A DNA stretch of 5,055 nucleotides from an uncultured Devosia sp. (GTDB lineage: Bacteria > Pseudomonadota > Alphaproteobacteria > Rhizobiales > Devosiaceae): assembly GCA_946481445.1 (NCBI GenBank), contig CAMLOA010000192.1, positions 1 to 5,055 on the forward strand, written 5' to 3'. The notes beneath the pieces were generated by a model that did no database searches, was not told the origin of the DNA, and was given only the letters and a program-made list of their open reading frames with translations. The translations under genes were made by a program, and so were the position numbers. Shown here piece after piece: positions 4,054-5,055 of the stretch. How positions within the stretch are numbered: the first letter of the stretch is position 1; each line of letters opens with the position of its first letter.

Positions 4054-5055
4054 TCAGGCAATCGCCTCGCTGGCGGCAATCGCGGCCATGTTGACGATGC
4101 CGCGGGAAGTGACCGAGGGCGCCAGGATATGGGCCGGCTGTCGCGTGCCCATCAGGATGGGACCGACGGGCAGGGCATTGTTGAGCTCCTTGAGCAGGGT
4201 CATGGAGAGATTGGCGGCCTCGAGATTGGGGAAGATCAGCAGGTTCGCTTCCCCCCGCAGCACCGAATTGGGCACGTAGCGGTCGCGCAGGCTTTCGTTG
4301 ACGGCGAGGTCCCCCTGCATTTCGCCATCGACCACGAGATCGGGCGCCACGCGCTTGAGCGTCTCGTAGACGATCCGCATCTTCTCGCTGGTAACCCCCT
4401 CGCGCGAGCCGAAATTGGAATAGCTCAGCAGCGCCGCCCTCGCCTCGATGTTGAAGCGGCGGAGGTGATCGCGCGCCTGCAGCGTGATGGCGACGATCTC
4501 GTCGGCGCTGGGGTCGATGTTGACATAGGTATCGGCCAGGAAGAACACGCCCCGGTTCATCACCAGCATGGACAGGGCCGAAAGCTGGGATGAATTGTCG
4601 GCCAGGCCGATGACGGACTGGATGTCGCGGGCATGCTTGATGAAGCGGCCCTGCAGGCCGCAGATCAGCGCATCGGCCTCGCCGCGCCGCACGCCCAGCG
4701 CGCCGATCACCGTGGTATTGGTGCGCACGATGGTGCGGGCGGTATCGGGCGTGACGCCCTTGCGGCCGACCAGGGCATGAAAGTCGGCTACATAGTCGCG
4801 ATAGCGCGGGTCGTCTTCGGGGTTGATGACCTCGAAATCCTGGCCCGGACGGATGGTGAGGCCAAACCGTTCGAGGCGGTTTTCGATCACCGAGGGGCGG
4901 CCGATCAGGATGGCCTTGCCGATGCCGTCTTCGAGAATGACCTGGGTGGCACGCAGCACGCGCTCATCCTCGCCATCGGCAAAGGCGATGCGCTTGCCCT
5001 GGCCCTGGGCCCGCTCGATCATGGGCTTCATCACCATGCCGGAGCGGAAGACGAA
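4054..5055 (-). CDS. maeB: NADP-dependent malic enzyme, C-terminal phosphotransacetylase-like domain (5' end outside window)
   Basis: The visible 333 residues are the C-terminal domain of the long MaeB malic enzymes, which convert malate to pyruvate and CO2 with NADP+ in the cytoplasm. The catalytic N-terminal half lies beyond the window. Recognisable blocks, in order, are FVFRSGMVMKP, ADGEDERVLRATQ, ILIGRPSVIENRLERFGL, NPEDDPRYRDY, TIVRTNTTVIGAL, RRGEADALICG, FFLADTYVNIDPSADEI, ALLSYSNFGSREG, DLVVDGEMQGD, EANLLIFPNLEAAN and ILAPSVTSRGIVNMAAIA. In this family the domain is related to phosphate acetyltransferase but is thought to be regulatory (acetyl-CoA sensing), not catalytic. A stand-alone Pta starting at ATG 5037 is unlikely: the frame stays open to the edge with MaeB-like residues, and no ribosome site precedes that ATG. 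Stop TGA is at 4054-4056. It converges with the exporter gene. Confidence 0.9.
   Translation of the reverse strand, partial: FVFRSGMVMKPMIERAQGQGKRIAFADGEDERVLRATQVILEDGIGKAILIGRPSVIENRLERFGLTIRPGQDFEVINPEDDPRYRDYVADFHALVGRKGVTPDTARTIVRTNTTVIGALGVRRGEADALICGLQGRFIKHARDIQSVIGLADNSSQLSALSMLVMNRGVFFLADTYVNIDPSADEIVAITLQARDHLRRFNIEARAALLSYSNFGSREGVTSEKMRIVYETLKRVAPDLVVDGEMQGDLAVNESLRDRYVPNSVLRGEANLLIFPNLEAANLSMTLLKELNNALPVGPILMGTRQPAHILAPSVTSRGIVNMAAIAASEAIA

Noticed and set aside
4054..5037. Stand-alone phosphate acetyltransferase starting at ATG 5037
   Set aside because: The frame continues to the window edge with residues typical of the MaeB linker, no Shine-Dalgarno precedes the ATG, and the C-terminal motifs are those of malic enzyme.

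Overview
GC-rich chromosomal DNA from an alphaproteobacterium, most likely of the order Hyphomicrobiales (Rhizobiales), possibly Devosia-like. The order rests on a RirA-type Rrf2 regulator, a MaeB-type malic enzyme and the style of the intergenic palindromes. The genus is a guess from remembered sequences. Nothing suggests a phage, plasmid or insertion sequence.

Layout: a possible end of a + strand gene (3-74) runs into a minus-strand HU/IHF-family DNA-binding protein (45-365, TTG start). A 217-bp divergent promoter region (366-582) follows, rich in dyads, and leads into rirA (583-1044, +, GTG start). Convergent to rirA is acuI/yhdH (1118-2107, -), an NADPH-dependent acryloyl-CoA reductase. 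A second divergent region (2108-2325) holds a perfect stem-loop. Next are an SmtB/CzrA-type zinc-sensing ArsR repressor (2326-2649, +) and a CDF metal exporter with a very His-rich N-terminus (2703-3896, +), separated by a 30-bp palindromic operator. A compound palindromic element (3924-4031) separates the exporter from the convergent C-terminal part of maeB (4054 to the window end, -).

Two metal-homeostasis modules stand out. (1) Iron: RirA carries three cluster-type cysteines (C91, C98, C104). Its upstream region holds a TGA-N9-TCA dyad like the RirA (IRO) box, an overlapping perfect 14-bp palindrome across a TTGACA -35, and an Irr/ICE-like site (TTTAGAA-N3-TTATAAG). This resembles the interlinked Irr/RirA control known in rhizobia and Agrobacterium. 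Two tiny ORFs joined by ATGA and GTGA overlaps lead into the rirA start. (2) Zinc: the ArsR protein has the complete alpha-5 zinc site (D80, H82, H93, E96, with SmtB spacing). The operator matches that family and lies before the exporter, not before the repressor gene. The exporter has 27 histidines in its first 102 residues, encoded partly by tandem repeats.

The gene families are all known. What merits a second look is the regulatory DNA: the stacked iron operators, the placement of the zinc operator, and the palindromic intergenic elements.
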